A stretch of 64,000 nt of DNA from Pseudoalteromonas ulvae UL12 (GTDB lineage: Bacteria > Pseudomonadota > Gammaproteobacteria > Enterobacterales > Alteromonadaceae): assembly GCF_014925405.1 (NCBI RefSeq), contig NZ_AQHJ01000023.1, positions 700,815-764,814 of the forward strand, written 5' to 3'. How positions within the stretch are numbered: the first letter of the stretch is position 1; each line of letters opens with the position of its first letter. The notes under the pieces were generated by a model that made no database searches, had not been told where the DNA came from, and saw only the letters and a program-made list of their open reading frames with translations. The position numbers were made by a program, and so were the translations under genes. Below are positions 63,895-64,000 of this stretch, one piece after another.

Positions 63895-64000
63895 TGTCTA
63901 TAAAATTTATAAATAATTGTTCAAGCAGCAACGATGCAACACCTAATAACACATGCAAAGCACTATCAGAGTAAACAATATAAATATAGATAAAAGCGAT

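Noticed and set aside
63894-63974. 26-codon frame after the gsk terminator
   Set aside because: It begins inside the terminator T-run, has no ribosome site and shows no coding-like pattern.

Overview
The window reads as chromosomal DNA of a marine gammaproteobacterium of the order Alteromonadales, most like Pseudoalteromonas. This is judged from the gene content (PanP-type aspartate decarboxylase, NagP-type sugar carriers, a DUF2982 protein, inosine-guanosine kinase, the purL/mltF/tadA neighbourhood), the moderate AT richness, and the abundance of chemoreceptors and TonB/RND systems. I saw no rRNA, tRNA, CRISPR array, insertion sequence or phage genes. Most of it is ordinary core chromosome with small accessory insertions.

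Layout. 1-7.6 kb is a minus-strand phosphate locus: pstC-pstA-pstB-phoU behind a good Pho box, then a DUF47 PhoU-like gene and a Pit transporter that runs off the left edge. PstC and PstA are unusually long, and pstS is absent. 7.7-12.1 kb holds a GcvR-like ACT protein, panP and a membrane EAL protein. 12.2-16.5 kb is a tightly overlapped minus-strand run: mpl, ubiX, yadG-like, yadH-like, TrmB-like methyltransferase. 16.6-22.5 kb carries a secreted zinc metalloprotease, fbp, an FG-GAP repeat protein and a small Cys-rich fusion protein. 22.7-28.5 kb has a soluble zinc-binding chemoreceptor, a solitary DNA adenine methylase, sseA, a capsule-type protein, an outer-membrane barrel and a tautomerase.

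28.6-33.9 kb is a divergent pair: a membrane-anchored winged-helix regulator with a TolB-like propeller, and a large TonB-dependent receptor. 34-37.6 kb has zapE, rsuA and a Cache chemoreceptor. 37.7-41.9 kb is a minus-strand group of poorly characterised envelope genes: YggN-like, two DUF1566 proteins, two unknown or DUF2982 proteins and a 32-residue membrane peptide. 42.1-46.8 kb is an RND efflux pair overlapping msrA. 46.9-49.8 kb has an SDR protein and a dCache chemoreceptor.

50-55.8 kb is a GlcNAc/chitin-sugar regulon: two tandem FucP/NagP-type carriers and a GH20 hexosaminidase. Each is preceded by a near-identical 16-bp palindrome (ATGACAGCGCTATCAT), presumably bound by one LacI-type repressor encoded elsewhere. 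56-63.9 kb holds purL, mltF, an Arg/Lys-rich 54-residue small gene, tadA and gsk.

The items most worth a second look are: the two small genes (41840-41938 minus and 61697-61861 plus, the second with its stop codon inside a hairpin shared with tadA); the 11-bp tandem repeats between the propeller regulator and the TonB receptor; the three shared operators; the enlarged PstC/PstA; the solitary methylase; and the DUF1566 pair. I did not find a clear multi-gene defence system.
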